Of a stretch of DNA of 64,000 bases, positions 26,278-35,730 are shown piece by piece. The notes under the pieces were generated by a model. It was not told the origin of the DNA. It saw only the letters and a program-made list of their open reading frames with translations, and made no database searches. Position numbers and translations under genes: made by a program. Position 1 is the first letter of the stretch, and every line of letters begins with the position of its first letter. Source of the stretch: Mesolinea sp040772305 (GTDB taxonomy: Bacteria > Chloroflexota > Anaerolineae > Anaerolineales > Anaerolineaceae). The DNA lies in assembly GCA_040772305.1 (NCBI GenBank), contig JAXGYK010000001.1, forward strand, positions 1,426,001 to 1,490,000, in the 5' to 3' direction.

Positions 26278-28332
26278 ATGAATACAAGTCCTCAAGTAAG
26301 AAAAGCTAAATGTACTAACTACTTTCCGGTGATATTGCTGGTTATTATGCTAACAGTGGTTGCCTACGGATTGCTTATCCAAAAGCTGGGCTTTTATCTG
26401 GATGACTGGTACATCGTATACACCAACGAGGCTCTGGGCCCTCAGGGATTTAATGACTTTTTCGAGGGCGTCCGGCCTTTATTTCCCTTCGTTTACCAAA
26501 CCTTTGTGCCGATTTTTCGAGATTCGCCTTTGGCTTGGCAGGTGTTTGCTCTGGTCACGCGGGTCATTGCCAGCCTTAGCTTTTATTTTTTACTTGATCT
26601 GCTGTTGCCAAAACAAAAAACATTTACTGCGGCAGTGGTTGGCCTTTTTACCGTTTTTCCCGCTTTTCGCTTCCACTGGTTTGCCACCATGTTCGGACAA
26701 TATTATTTGTTAATGGCATTGTATTTTGCCTCCTACATTCTCATGCTTGCGGTGATCAGAGGAAGAAAACCTGCCCTTTTGCTTACTTTCCTGGGAATGA
26801 TTTGCACCTTTCTTGGAATCGCTCCTATCGAATACTTTTTCGGTCTTGAACTTGTTCGGCCTCTTGTGATCTATATTGCGCTCTTGCAAAAAGGTGAGAG
26901 CAGATCCCTTGCCCAGTGTTGGCGCAGTATCTTGCGGTATTGGTGGCCTTATTTGATCGTTTTTCTGGGTTTTGGCCTTTACCGTGTTCTGAATAGTTCA
27001 GAATATGGGTATCGTCTGAGTCTTCTCGACAGCACCCGCGGAGATTTTTGGGGGATGCTCTTAGGTATATTGCAGAATATTGGCTCTGGGCTGTATGAAG
27101 GCTTTCTTGGAATGTGGTCTCGCATACTTGAGCTTCTCAAAACTCCGAAAGGTTCGACCACAGATTTCTTGAGTTTTCTCGTCTTAGCAGCTACGGCGCT
27201 CCTTGTGTATTTGGGCTTACGTGTGATACAGTCCCGCAATAAAGGCGAAGATTTAGATAAAAAAATGTATCCGGTCATTATAGTCTTGGGGGTGTACGCA
27301 ACAGTTTCGGCAATGCTGCCATTTTTGGTGGCAGATTTCAGATTGGATCTTAGTTTTGCGAACAATCGCTTTTTCCTTCCTCTTTCAGTTGGGATATCAC
27401 TGGCCAGTGTCGGGCTTCTTTTCTTCCTCGTAAAAAATCAAAAGGCACGTGCGCTTTTGCTAGCCTTGCTCATTGGACTGGCTTCTTCAGGGCAGTTCAT
27501 GCAGGCAAAGGACTTTGCCGATGCATGGGAAGCACAAAGGCGCTTCTTTAGCCAGCTGGCCTGGCGGGTACCCTCTTTGGAGCCTGGCACAGCGTTAGTG
27601 ACGGATGATCTTTACTTTTCACAGTATTCCTATGGCGGTTCGCTGACCGCGGCAATGAACCTGATCTATGCTCCTGAACATAAAGGCAATCCCATACCGT
27701 ACTTTATCTATCTGGGTGGCACACCGCAAAGCCATTCCTTGAAAGGGTTGGAGCCTGATCAGCCGCTAAGTCCAGGGGTATTTGCAGCGAAGTTTGTGGG
27801 CAACACTTCAGATACGATTGCTTTTGTTTTTCCTGAAAAAGGGTGTTTGCGTATTATTCCCCCCGAGGCAAGCCCGCTTGAATTCTTAGGTAACCCTAAT
27901 TATGCTCTATGGGAAAAAGCGCTCGCTGTTTCCAGTCCTGGTCGAATTTTGATGGAACCTGGCCCAGCCAGCCAGCAGGTTGCCAATTATTACGGAGCTC
28001 TGGAAGGCAAGGATTGGTGCTATTACTACACCCGAGCCGAGTTGGCGGCTCAGCAAGGGAAGTGGGGACAGGTCATCCAGTTATATGACGAGGCACGCCA
28101 TCAGGATATTCATCCTGAACTTGAGATTGAATACCTGCCTTTAATGGAGGCGCTTTTACATAAAGGTCAATTTGATGTGGCAGAGGCCTATACACGCGAA
28201 TTGTCGATGGCAGATGCCTCCAGCTCAGCAGCTTACTGCAAGCTTTGGCAAGGTGCTGTTGACGTGTACCCCGGACTGGACCCCAAAATATCCGCTGGAA
28301 TTTTAGAAAAATACCATTGCCTCAAACCCTAA
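26278..28332 (+). CDS. Multi-pass membrane protein, probable GT-C-type glycosyltransferase
   Basis: The 684-aa protein has about ten hydrophobic segments in residues 18-420 and a soluble C-terminal third. Just after the first segment, LGFYLDDWYIVY offers the paired acidic residues expected on the first outer loop of GT-C enzymes. The extracytoplasmic tail contains a short TPR-like stretch (about 590-660, AAQQGKWGQVIQLYDEA). GT-C enzymes use polyprenyl-linked sugars, which the upstream GT2 enzyme could supply. No family name can be given with confidence. Confidence 0.7.
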   Translation: MNTSPQVRKAKCTNYFPVILLVIMLTVVAYGLLIQKLGFYLDDWYIVYTNEALGPQGFNDFFEGVRPLFPFVYQTFVPIFRDSPLAWQVFALVTRVIASLSFYFLLDLLLPKQKTFTAAVVGLFTVFPAFRFHWFATMFGQYYLLMALYFASYILMLAVIRGRKPALLLTFLGMICTFLGIAPIEYFFGLELVRPLVIYIALLQKGESRSLAQCWRSILRYWWPYLIVFLGFGLYRVLNSSEYGYRLSLLDSTRGDFWGMLLGILQNIGSGLYEGFLGMWSRILELLKTPKGSTTDFLSFLVLAATALLVYLGLRVIQSRNKGEDLDKKMYPVIIVLGVYATVSAMLPFLVADFRLDLSFANNRFFLPLSVGISLASVGLLFFLVKNQKARALLLALLIGLASSGQFMQAKDFADAWEAQRRFFSQLAWRVPSLEPGTALVTDDLYFSQYSYGGSLTAAMNLIYAPEHKGNPIPYFIYLGGTPQSHSLKGLEPDQPLSPGVFAAKFVGNTSDTIAFVFPEKGCLRIIPPEASPLEFLGNPNYALWEKALAVSSPGRILMEPGPASQQVANYYGALEGKDWCYYYTRAELAAQQGKWGQVIQLYDEARHQDIHPELEIEYLPLMEALLHKGQFDVAEAYTRELSMADASSSAAYCKLWQGAVDVYPGLDPKISAGILEKYHCLKP

Positions 28333-28434
28333 ATTTGTTTTGGTCATAACGGGATAGGCTGAAGACATATCTTGGCCCAGAACTATATACAGATAAAAAA
28401 GAAGCCCTGAAGTTTAATTGGCTGGGCACTAAGC

Positions 28435-29637
28435 TCACAAGGCAATGTCGCCTTCAAAAAAGTGTTCCAAGACAACGCCAGCAGCCCCTTTGGCGACTGA
28501 GTCATGGCCTAACTCACAAAGGCTTATCCTTGTTTTTTCAAAGGATTCCTTTAGCGCGTAATTCTGAACAACCTTCTCAATTTCGGGAAGATAATGGGTG
28601 CCTAGCAAGAGCCCCGACCAGCCTCCGATGAGGACAAGCCCTGGATTGACTAAATTCACGATATTTGCAACACAAACGCCCAAGTATTGCACTGTTTCAT
28701 CAACGATTTTCTTGGCAAAGGCATCGCCCTCAAGAGCCTGGTTTACGATATTGTTTACTTCCAGCATTTGTTCATGAAGCGGTATTTCAGCTTGCAGCTC
28801 CATGCTTTTATGAAACCGCGAGAGTATTCCATTAGAGCCAATGTACGCTTCAACACATCCCCGGCTACCGCATCGGCATGATGGCCCGTCGATATCGATG
28901 ATTGTGTGTCCAAACTCTCCTGCGTTATTTCCAGAACCTCTAAAGAGCTTTCCATCGACAATGATCCCGGCTCCAACTCCCGTACCTATTAGAAGCACAA
29001 CAAAGTTGGACACATTGCGCCCACCGCCAAAGAGCAACTCACCAACAGCCATTGCTTTTGCGCCATTTTCCATAAAAATGGGGACATTAATTTTTTCACT
29101 TAATTGGCTTCGAATAGATACATTCCGCCAGCCCCAGTTGGGTGTAAATACCGAAACCCCCTTTTCCGCATCGACTAATCCGGGAAATCCGATCCCAATA
29201 CCTAGCAATTCCTGGTGCGTAACTTGGCTTGCAGTTGAAATTTCTTCAACAATATGCTGGAGTTTCGAGACAACCGTTTCGGATGTAACTATGGCCTTCA
29301 GCGGAACTTCCAAGGCTGCTAATTGATTAAATTTAAGGTCAAATAATTCGGCACGAATATAGGTCTCACCTACTTCAATCCCGATGATGCTGGCATATTC
29401 TGGGTTGACTTTAAGAAGTGTGCTGGGCCGGCCGCTTTCCGATTTTCGGAGCCCAGATTCGACTAAGATCTCTTTTTCTACTAGTTCTGTGACCACATTT
29501 GTAGCAGTAGCCGGGCTAATGCCTAATTGATTACTAACTTCCAGGCGTGAGACGTTTTCGTTAAAGTAGATTTCTCGCAGTATCGCGGACCTGTTTTTTC
29601 TACGCAGGTCTTGAGGTGAAGGTTTTTTGTATCGCAT
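28435..29637 (-). CDS. ROK-family transcriptional regulator
   Basis: The 400-aa protein has an N-terminal winged helix (about 15-70, FNENVSRLEVSNQLGISPATATNVVTEL) and a ROK sugar-kinase-like domain with LIGTGVGAGII, AGEFGHT and the zinc motif CRCGSRGCVEAY. Such NagC/XylR-type proteins repress sugar-use genes until a sugar binds. It lies immediately downstream of a GH3 gene and beside an ABC uptake operon, so it probably controls this locus. An AT-rich region with direct repeats between GH3 and the binding-protein gene is the best operator candidate. Confidence 0.92.
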   Translation of the reverse strand: MRYKKPSPQDLRRKNRSAILREIYFNENVSRLEVSNQLGISPATATNVVTELVEKEILVESGLRKSESGRPSTLLKVNPEYASIIGIEVGETYIRAELFDLKFNQLAALEVPLKAIVTSETVVSKLQHIVEEISTASQVTHQELLGIGIGFPGLVDAEKGVSVFTPNWGWRNVSIRSQLSEKINVPIFMENGAKAMAVGELLFGGGRNVSNFVVLLIGTGVGAGIIVDGKLFRGSGNNAGEFGHTIIDIDGPSCRCGSRGCVEAYIGSNGILSRFHKSMELQAEIPLHEQMLEVNNIVNQALEGDAFAKKIVDETVQYLGVCVANIVNLVNPGLVLIGGWSGLLLGTHYLPEIEKVVQNYALKESFEKTRISLCELGHDSVAKGAAGVVLEHFFEGDIAL

Positions 29638-29696
29638 TTGCCATTCGTGTCTTTGGAAGGTTTTATTTCTAGCTGATTATAAGCCATGGCTCTTAT

Positions 29697-31835
29697 TCAA
29701 TGGATACTAAAAAACGCTTCCAATCCTTGCTGAGAGCTTGATGCAAGCCAAAGTTTATACTCTCCCAGATCAAGATAGGGCTGATAAGCTGCATCAAGCG
29801 TGCAGAACGAAGAGGCAGGAATTCTAAAATACAGTGTTTCTTGCTCTCCTGGGTCCAGTTCTAAGCGTCGAAAAGCGACTAATTCTTTAACAGGACGGGT
29901 ATATGCCGAAACGCAATCCTGATAATAGACTTGGAGCACTTCTGTTCCCCTCATTAGCCCCGTATTACGGACCTTCACTGTAAACACAAGTTCAGAGTCC
30001 TTTTGCAAGTGTGGATTCTGAATGGAGAGGTCAGTAATTGCAAAAGAACTATAACTTAAGCCGTGGCCAAAGGGATAAAGCGGCAGAACCGATTCGTCAA
30101 TATAAATTGATCTGTGCTCTTGATTAAATTGAAAGGTACCCTTTAGATTGTAAGGTCGCCCTGTGCTTTTATGGTTGTAATAAATAGGGATTTGCCCTTC
30201 TGAACGCGGAATTGTGATGGCTAGTTTCCCCGAAGGGTTTTTCTTTCCCGTAATCAGCTGAGCTACGGCTTTTGCCGCTTCTTGCCCGCCATGCCAGGCA
30301 TAAATAACCGCATCTGCTGCTTCGTCTAGTTGAGGAATGCACAAGGGACGGCCGGCAAAAATAATGAGGACAACTTGTTTGTCCAAAGCCAGGATAGATT
30401 GGGCTAGCTGCTGCTGCGCTCCTGGCAAATTCAGATGTGCTCGGCTGTGAGCTTCACCGCTCATAGCGGCAGGTTCACCCAAGGCCAAAACTACAATGTC
30501 GGCTGCTTTTGCTGCCTGTATACTTCGCTGATGGTCCCAACTATCTGAGGTGAAATCGCATCCATCCTCTACAAGCAGGCAGTCTTCTGAGTTCAGCTCA
30601 AGCCTCAAAGCGTTTTCCAGACTTAGCAAATTATCGGTGTGAGGGTCAAAAGTCCAGCATCCAAGCAAGTCTAAGGTGTTGGCGGCAAAGGGGCCGATTA
30701 ATACAATTTTTTGCATTCTATCTGGCTGAATTGGCAATACATTCCCTTCGTTTTTCAGAAGTACCGTACTCTGTAACGCGGCATCCAATGCCAGCTGTTT
30801 CCCGCGATTGGTTTGCGATTCCAAAGTGATGGGAGCTTCAGCATCAAAGAGCCCTATCTCTAGCTTCATCTGAAGGATTCGGAAAACTGCGTCATCTATC
30901 AAGCTGCTTGGTACAGAGCCATTTTCCACTAGGTCAATCAGATAGCCTTGATAAGCACCACTCATCATATCGATATCAATTCCTGCCAAAAGGCTTTTCA
31001 AGGCTGCTTCACGGAGGTTAGCGCATACGCGATGATGCACAAGCTCGCCAATTGCGTCATAGTCTGAAACAACAACTCCCTGAAAGCCCCACTCTCTCCG
31101 CAGAATCTGGGTGAGCAAAAGCGGGTTGATGGTAGCGGGCAGGCCATTAAGGTCCGTGAAGGATGGCATGATACTTTTTGCACCTGCCTGGATAGCAGCC
31201 TTAAATGGGGGAAGGTAAACTTCTCGCAGTGTCCGTTCCGAAATATCCACTGTGTTATAGTCGCGGCCAGCTTCCACTGCCCCATATGCGGCAAAATGTT
31301 TTACACAGGCTGCGATTTGAGGCAGGGATTGAAAACCACATACCCATGCTTCTGCCAGGCGGGAGGAAAGGTAAGTGTCCTCTCCGGTACTTTCTGCCAC
31401 ACGTCCCCAGCGGCTATCCCGGCAAATGTCTACCATTGGTGCGAAAATCCAGTTTGTTCCATGCTGGCGGGCTTCGATAGCGCTTTGGCGTGCAATTTCC
31501 GCGATCATTTCTGGGTTCCAGCTGCAAGCTAAAGCCAGTGGAATGGGGTAGGTAAGTTTGTAACCGTGGATGATGTCGTTGCCTACTAACAAAGGAATCT
31601 TCAGTCTAGATTTCCCTTTTGCGGCATTCTGACAAGCCCGAATATAGTCCGGATCTTTAATCGTCAGGAGTGCGCCAATACTGCCTTGTGCAGCTTCGCT
31701 AACAAGGTCCGCCTTGGTGCTCAGGTCTTTTTGAACCATTTGGCCCACTTTTTCTTCCAAGGTCATTTTAGCGATCAATGAATGTATGAAATCAGTCTGA
31801 GAACTAGAAGGTACAAAATTGGCTGGTTCAATCAT
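29697..31835 (-). CDS. Family 3 glycoside hydrolase (beta-glucosidase type)
   Basis: GH3 enzymes release sugars from beta-linked oligosaccharides with retention. The 712-aa sequence has the N-terminal TIM-barrel with Lys179-His180 (CVKHFAAYG) and nucleophile Asp258 in VVVSDYDAIGE, the alpha/beta sandwich domain with ALGEPAAMSGEAHSRA and YAWHGGQEAAKA, and a C-terminal fibronectin III-like domain (from about 640). No signal peptide is visible, so it should act on imported oligosaccharides in the cytoplasm. It is divergent from the binding-protein gene across a 131-bp promoter region, with the ROK gene downstream. Confidence 0.93.
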   Translation of the reverse strand: MIEPANFVPSSSQTDFIHSLIAKMTLEEKVGQMVQKDLSTKADLVSEAAQGSIGALLTIKDPDYIRACQNAAKGKSRLKIPLLVGNDIIHGYKLTYPIPLALACSWNPEMIAEIARQSAIEARQHGTNWIFAPMVDICRDSRWGRVAESTGEDTYLSSRLAEAWVCGFQSLPQIAACVKHFAAYGAVEAGRDYNTVDISERTLREVYLPPFKAAIQAGAKSIMPSFTDLNGLPATINPLLLTQILRREWGFQGVVVSDYDAIGELVHHRVCANLREAALKSLLAGIDIDMMSGAYQGYLIDLVENGSVPSSLIDDAVFRILQMKLEIGLFDAEAPITLESQTNRGKQLALDAALQSTVLLKNEGNVLPIQPDRMQKIVLIGPFAANTLDLLGCWTFDPHTDNLLSLENALRLELNSEDCLLVEDGCDFTSDSWDHQRSIQAAKAADIVVLALGEPAAMSGEAHSRAHLNLPGAQQQLAQSILALDKQVVLIIFAGRPLCIPQLDEAADAVIYAWHGGQEAAKAVAQLITGKKNPSGKLAITIPRSEGQIPIYYNHKSTGRPYNLKGTFQFNQEHRSIYIDESVLPLYPFGHGLSYSSFAITDLSIQNPHLQKDSELVFTVKVRNTGLMRGTEVLQVYYQDCVSAYTRPVKELVAFRRLELDPGEQETLYFRIPASSFCTLDAAYQPYLDLGEYKLWLASSSQQGLEAFFSIH

Positions 31836-31866
31836 TTTTACGCTTCCTTCAGGCTATCTGTTTGGC

Positions 31867-31895
31867 TTGACATCAATAATATTATGTAATAAAAT
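31867..31895 (+). promoter_or_regulatory. Promoter of the sugar ABC operon with candidate operator repeats
   Basis: TTGACA (31867-31872), a 17-bp spacer and TAAAAT (31890-31895) form a near-consensus promoter. TATGTAA occurs at 31883-31889 and again at 31898-31904, 15 bp apart and straddling the -10, within a very AT-rich stretch; ATAATATTAT just upstream is palindromic. This is a plausible ROK operator. Confidence 0.75.
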
Positions 31896-32296
31896 AGTAT
31901 GTAAAATAATATCACGTTATTGTCTTTTCTTGCAACTCATTCACATCCACTCAAAGGAGAAAGGCCATGCAAAAAAGATTTCACCTTACCGTTATCACCC
32001 TAATCATGCTTCTGTCTTTGCTGCTTGCAGCATGTGTGCCCACACCGGCCACAGAAGCGCCCACCGTTGACGAGCCAGTTACAGAGAAAAGCCCCGAACC
32101 AGCAGCTCTCGAACCTGCTCCGCCGGTAGCAGCTGAACCAGAAAAGAAAGCTGGCAGCGAAGTTGTTCGTGTGCTTGCTGTATCTGGTCCAGAAACTGAC
32201 TCGCTGATTGCCAGCGCAGCTGCTTTCGAAAAAGCCACAGGTTGAACTGCACCCCGAAACTTGGACAATAAATCCAAGATTGGAGGTGCAGTTTTT

Positions 32297-32806
32297 ATGA
32301 GCAAATTCAGCAAAGAGGAAAAGGATAAAGCCCTCGAAATACTAAAAGGTGGTCTAAGTCTGGCTGAAGCATCAAGACAGACTGGGATCAGCGAGCGAGA
32401 ACTTAGGCGGTTCAGACAAATGAGCGAAAGGTGGGGTTCTGAGGACTTTCCTCAAGCGCGATATAACTGGAGAGCGGAAGAGAAACTGGCAGTTCTTGAG
32501 TACATGGAAGCCAATCATCTTGGCTACACGGAAACGGGGGTACACTTTGGTATCAAAGGCAGTTCCACAGTATGGGTATGGGCTGAGCGATACCGGAGGG
32601 AAGGGATGGCAGGACTGGAAGGGAAGAGACGGGGCAGGCCCAGGAAATGGCGGCCGCCGGATGAGACGATGACGCCGCTGGAGAGATTAGAAGCAGAGAA
32701 CCTTTATCTTCGAGCGGAGAACGCCTACCTAAAAAAATTGAGTGCCTTGATTGCGGAAATGGAAAGGCAAGAGCGAGAGCGCAAACAAAGATTATCTCGC
32801 AATTGA
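32297..32806 (+). CDS. IS3 transposase OrfA (IS150-like)
   Basis: The ATG at 32297 follows GGAGGTGC at suitable spacing and gives 169 aa; the open frame back to 32261 lies in the terminal repeat. Two helix-turn-helix blocks (SLAEASRQTGISERELRRF and GYTETGVHFGIKGSSTVWVW) and a basic GRPRKW linker precede a leucine-zipper-like tail, the layout of IS150 OrfA. CTA AAA AAA TTG near the end gives a slippery A7 (32731-32737) from which the -1 frame is open into orfB. Confidence 0.92.
   Translation: MSKFSKEEKDKALEILKGGLSLAEASRQTGISERELRRFRQMSERWGSEDFPQARYNWRAEEKLAVLEYMEANHLGYTETGVHFGIKGSSTVWVWAERYRREGMAGLEGKRRGRPRKWRPPDETMTPLERLEAENLYLRAENAYLKKLSALIAEMERQERERKQRLSRN
32731..32737 (+). promoter_or_regulatory. 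Programmed -1 frameshift site (A7) in IS3 element 2
   Basis: A AAA AAA in the orfA frame; after a -1 shift the frame is open and leads into orfB through KIISQLRQEYPLA, matching the expected family fusion sequence. Confidence 0.7.
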
Positions 32807-33633
32807 GGCAAGAATACCCATTGGCATTGCTTCTGAAACTGGCTTGCCTTCCCAGGAGCAGTTATTACTATAGTCTTGAAGTTCTCCAGGCTCCGCCGAA
32901 GCACCAGGCTGAACGAGAGGCCATTCGTGCTATTTGTACGCAGCACCGGGGCTGTTATGGTTATCGCCGGGTTAGCCTGGAACTGCGCAATCAAGGTTAT
33001 AGGATCAATCACAAGCTGGTGATGAGCTTGATGAGAGCAGAAGGCCTGAGCTGTCAATTGAGAAAAAAGCGCTATCGCTCTTACAAAGGACAGATGGGCA
33101 AGATAGCCCCTAATCTGCTCAACAGGCAATTCCAGGCGATGCGTCCCAACCAGAAATGGGCAACTGATGTGACCGAATTCAAAGTCTTGGGCAAGAGGGT
33201 CTATCTTTCTCCCATTCTGGACCTCTTCAACGGTGAAGTGGTCAGTTATAGTGTGAGCCAATCCCCTTCCTTTGCAGCTACGATGGAAATGCTCAAAAAG
33301 GCTTTTGAGCAACTGCCTGAAAAGCTTGACCTGATCCTGCATTCAGACCAAGGATGGCAGTATCAAATGAAACCCTACCAAAGCTTCCTGGCAGAAAAAG
33401 GTGTCCGTCAGAGTATGTCCAGAAAGGGCAATTGCTATGACAATGCGGTCATCGAAAACTTCTTCGGTTTACTTAAGACAGAATTCTTTGAAGGCAAATC
33501 ATTTGCTTCTGTCGAACTGTTTCAGAAAGAACTGGTTGCCTGGCTGGATTATTACAACAATATCAGGATCAAGGCGAAACTAAAAGGACTGAGCCCTGTG
33601 GCTTACAGGGCCCAGTCTTATCTCGCCACTTAA
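32803..33633 (+). CDS. IS3 transposase OrfB (DDE integrase domain)
   Basis: This 276-aa frame starts at a TTG overlapping the orfA stop and is more likely made as an OrfAB fusion by -1 frameshifting. It has LPRSSYYYSLE, HRGCYGYRRV, and an intact catalytic set: Asp in WATDVTEFKV, Asp in LHSDQGWQYQ and Glu in AVIENFFGLLKTE. Nothing suggests decay. Confidence 0.93.
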   Translation: MRQEYPLALLLKLACLPRSSYYYSLEVLQAPPKHQAEREAIRAICTQHRGCYGYRRVSLELRNQGYRINHKLVMSLMRAEGLSCQLRKKRYRSYKGQMGKIAPNLLNRQFQAMRPNQKWATDVTEFKVLGKRVYLSPILDLFNGEVVSYSVSQSPSFAATMEMLKKAFEQLPEKLDLILHSDQGWQYQMKPYQSFLAEKGVRQSMSRKGNCYDNAVIENFFGLLKTEFFEGKSFASVELFQKELVAWLDYYNNIRIKAKLKGLSPVAYRAQSYLAT

Positions 33634-34789
33634 TTTCTGTCCAAAAATCGGGGTGCACTACAGGTATCACGGCTTCAATTGAACAAGTCTCCCGTGATCT
33701 TTGGGGCGAACGTAAAGTTCGTGAGCTGCTTCAGGATTCAGGCCTTTATGATGTTGTCATGATTGGCGGAGGCGACGACCTCGTTTGGACTACACAAAAG
33801 GCGCATATCACACCGCTTAACGACTATATCAGTGAAGAAGACCTGGCTCAGCTCATGCATGCCGATTACTTTACCAAGGATGGTGAGCTTTTTGGTGTTC
33901 CGCAGTATTACAACTTCCCTATGCTCTTTTACCGCAAAGATATGCTGGAAAATCCAGAGGAACAAAAAGCCTTTGAAGAAAAATACGGGTATGAGCTAAG
34001 TGTTCCTCAAAATTATGACCAACTGCGCGATGTTGCTGAATTCTTCCATCGCCCTCCTGAAATGTCTGGTTTCTGCCTGGGAGGCGTTGACTGGAGTATC
34101 TTCCTGGATTTCACCTACTTCATTTATGGTATGAACAGCAATTTTGGCGACCTAGAGACTGGTGAACTTACCTTAAATTCCCCTGAATTTGTACGCGCAT
34201 TGGATGCGATGACCCGAATGACTGCGTTCAATCCTAATGGCTGGGAAACGATGAATTTCTTCGATTGCGACGCACAGGTTCAGCAAGGCAAGTCCTTTAT
34301 GTATCAAAACTGGTTCTACATTTGGCCAACTTTTTATGAACAAATGCCAGATAAAGTCGCAATGGCTCCAGTTACAGGAGATGCTCAGCCTGGTGCTCAC
34401 ATTGGTGCAATGGTCGGGGTTATTCCTCAGGCTGCCCCCAATCCTGAATCTGCCGGTAAATTCTTATCCTGGATGCTGAGCGCCGAATATCAGAAGGAAA
34501 TGTTGGCTGCAACTGGGAATTTGCCTGTACGCAAAGATTTAATGGAGGATCCTGAAGTACGCAAAGCATTCCCAGGAATTGAGATGTACGAACAAACCAT
34601 TCCTTACCTCACCTTCCAGCATACTACCTGGCCGGCAGAACTAGACAGTGGTGTTACTGAAGCCATTTGGAAGATCCTCAAGGGCGAAATGTCCGCTCAG
34701 GAAGCTGCAGACTGGCTGCAAAATGTTAAATTTGCTGACAGAAAAGCGATTGAGTAACTAGACAAATTTATTAATTGACCCAATGAGAA

Positions 34790-34811
34790 GGCTGCCTAAT
34801 TTAAGGCAGCC
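34790..34811 (+). terminator. Intercistronic stem-loop between binding-protein and permease genes
   Basis: GGCTGCCT (34790-34797) pairs with AGGCAGCC (34804-34811), followed by CTCTCTTCG rather than a T run. Such structures after binding-protein genes usually reduce permease expression or stabilise the upstream mRNA. Confidence 0.55.
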
Positions 34812-34845
34812 CTCTCTTCGATAATTAATGAGACAATAACCTGAT

Positions 34846-35730
34846 ATGGCAAATCGTAAACAGCAACAGGCGCGCGCTGGATTGATGATGACTTTGCCGG
34901 CAATGATTTTTGTTGCATCGTTGCTTGTTTATCCTTGCTTCAACCTCATTAAGATGAGTTTTATTGATTATTCGCCCATGCAATCACTTGAGAAGAAGTT
35001 TGTCGGGCTTCAAAATTACAGCTGGGCGATAAATTCAGAGAATGTACGTTCTTCGCTCAAAATCACCTTAGGTTTCACCGCCCTCAGTGTGGGGCTGGAA
35101 ACGGTTACGGGCTTACTAGTCGCCCTGGTAGTTGGCAAGCTTTTATTGGAAGGCGGTAAACGTATTGACCGCATTCTTTGTTCCTTGGTTAATGGCTTGC
35201 TTATTTTGCCTTTTGCTGCTCCGGCAGTATCGGCAGCAATTGCATGGAAGATGCTTCTTCAGCCTGCTTTTGGCCCGGTAAATGCTTTGCTTGGTACTGA
35301 CATTGCCTGGTTTTCCAAGTATCCGCTCTTATCTGTTGCCATAGCTGATGCCTGGAAGATGATGCCCATGGTATTTTTCCTCTTCCTTTCCGGTATTCTT
35401 TCAATAGACCCAACCCAGTTTGAGGCAGCCCATATGGATGGAGCTACGGGCTGGCAGGAATTCTTTTACCTGACGCTCCCAGCGATCTGGCCGATTGTTC
35501 TGGTAACTACTGCTTTTAGGGCAGTAGATGCCTTTACCAAGGTCTTTGATATCGTGATGGTCACAACTGGCGGAGGGCCAGCACGCGCTACAGAAGTTTT
35601 TCCCTTGCTGATCTGGAAGACAGCTTTTAGTCATTTGCGTTTCGGACAAGCTTCAGCTTTGGCTGTAATTGCAATTATGATTTCAATCATCTTAGGAGGC
35701 AGCCTGCTTCTATTTCGGAGGAAGGCTTGA
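34846..35730 (+). CDS. Sugar ABC transporter permease (MalF/UgpA type)
   Basis: This 294-aa inner-membrane protein has six predicted hydrophobic segments and the cytoplasmic EAA loop EAAHMDGATGWQEFFYLTLPAIWP (residues about 190-215) that contacts the ATPase. The N-terminus (RAGLMMTLPAMIFVASLLVYPCFNLIKMSF) is typical of the UgpA/MalF group of carbohydrate permeases. The gene follows the interrupted binding-protein gene after a stem-loop, and its stop overlaps the next permease start (TTGA). Confidence 0.94.
   Translation: MANRKQQQARAGLMMTLPAMIFVASLLVYPCFNLIKMSFIDYSPMQSLEKKFVGLQNYSWAINSENVRSSLKITLGFTALSVGLETVTGLLVALVVGKLLLEGGKRIDRILCSLVNGLLILPFAAPAVSAAIAWKMLLQPAFGPVNALLGTDIAWFSKYPLLSVAIADAWKMMPMVFFLFLSGILSIDPTQFEAAHMDGATGWQEFFYLTLPAIWPIVLVTTAFRAVDAFTKVFDIVMVTTGGGPARATEVFPLLIWKTAFSHLRFGQASALAVIAIMISIILGGSLLLFRRKA

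Larger units (their letters stand above)
32243..33662 (+). mobile_element. IS3-family (IS150-like) insertion sequence, 1420 bp, complete
   Basis: The ends match at 20 of 25 positions as inverted repeats (left from 32243, right complement from 33662; shared TGCACCCCGA and TTGGACA), starting TG and ending CA. A 3-bp target duplication GGT flanks it (32240-32242 and 33663-33665). It carries orfA and orfB with a TTGA overlap, an A7 frameshift site and intact DDE residues. It lies in the same orientation as the interrupted binding-protein gene. The terminal TGAACTG/ACCCC pattern resembles that of the other IS in this window, but the proteins are different. Confidence 0.95.
31967..34757 (+). pseudogene. 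ABC sugar-binding lipoprotein, interrupted by an IS3 element
   Basis: The gene begins at ATG 31967 after AAAGGAGAAAGG and encodes a lipoprotein signal (LLLAAC, Cys24) and an acidic Pro/Ala-rich linker. The first 92 codons end at 32242, where the inserted IS supplies an immediate TGA. The frame resumes at 33666. Removing the IS and one GGT target copy gives one uninterrupted reading frame of 455 codons across the junction (FEKATG then ITASIEQVSRDLWG), with family-1 extracellular-solute-binding features (FGVPQYYNFPMLFYRKDML, GKSFMYQNW, GAMVGVIPQAAPNPE). No other lesion is visible, so disruption is recent. Downstream genes are the cognate permeases. Confidence 0.92.

Noticed and set aside
32725..33342. 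A 205-aa minus-strand frame antisense to the IS3 orfB
   Set aside because: It is the shadow of the transposase gene, with no start signal and no protein similarity visible.
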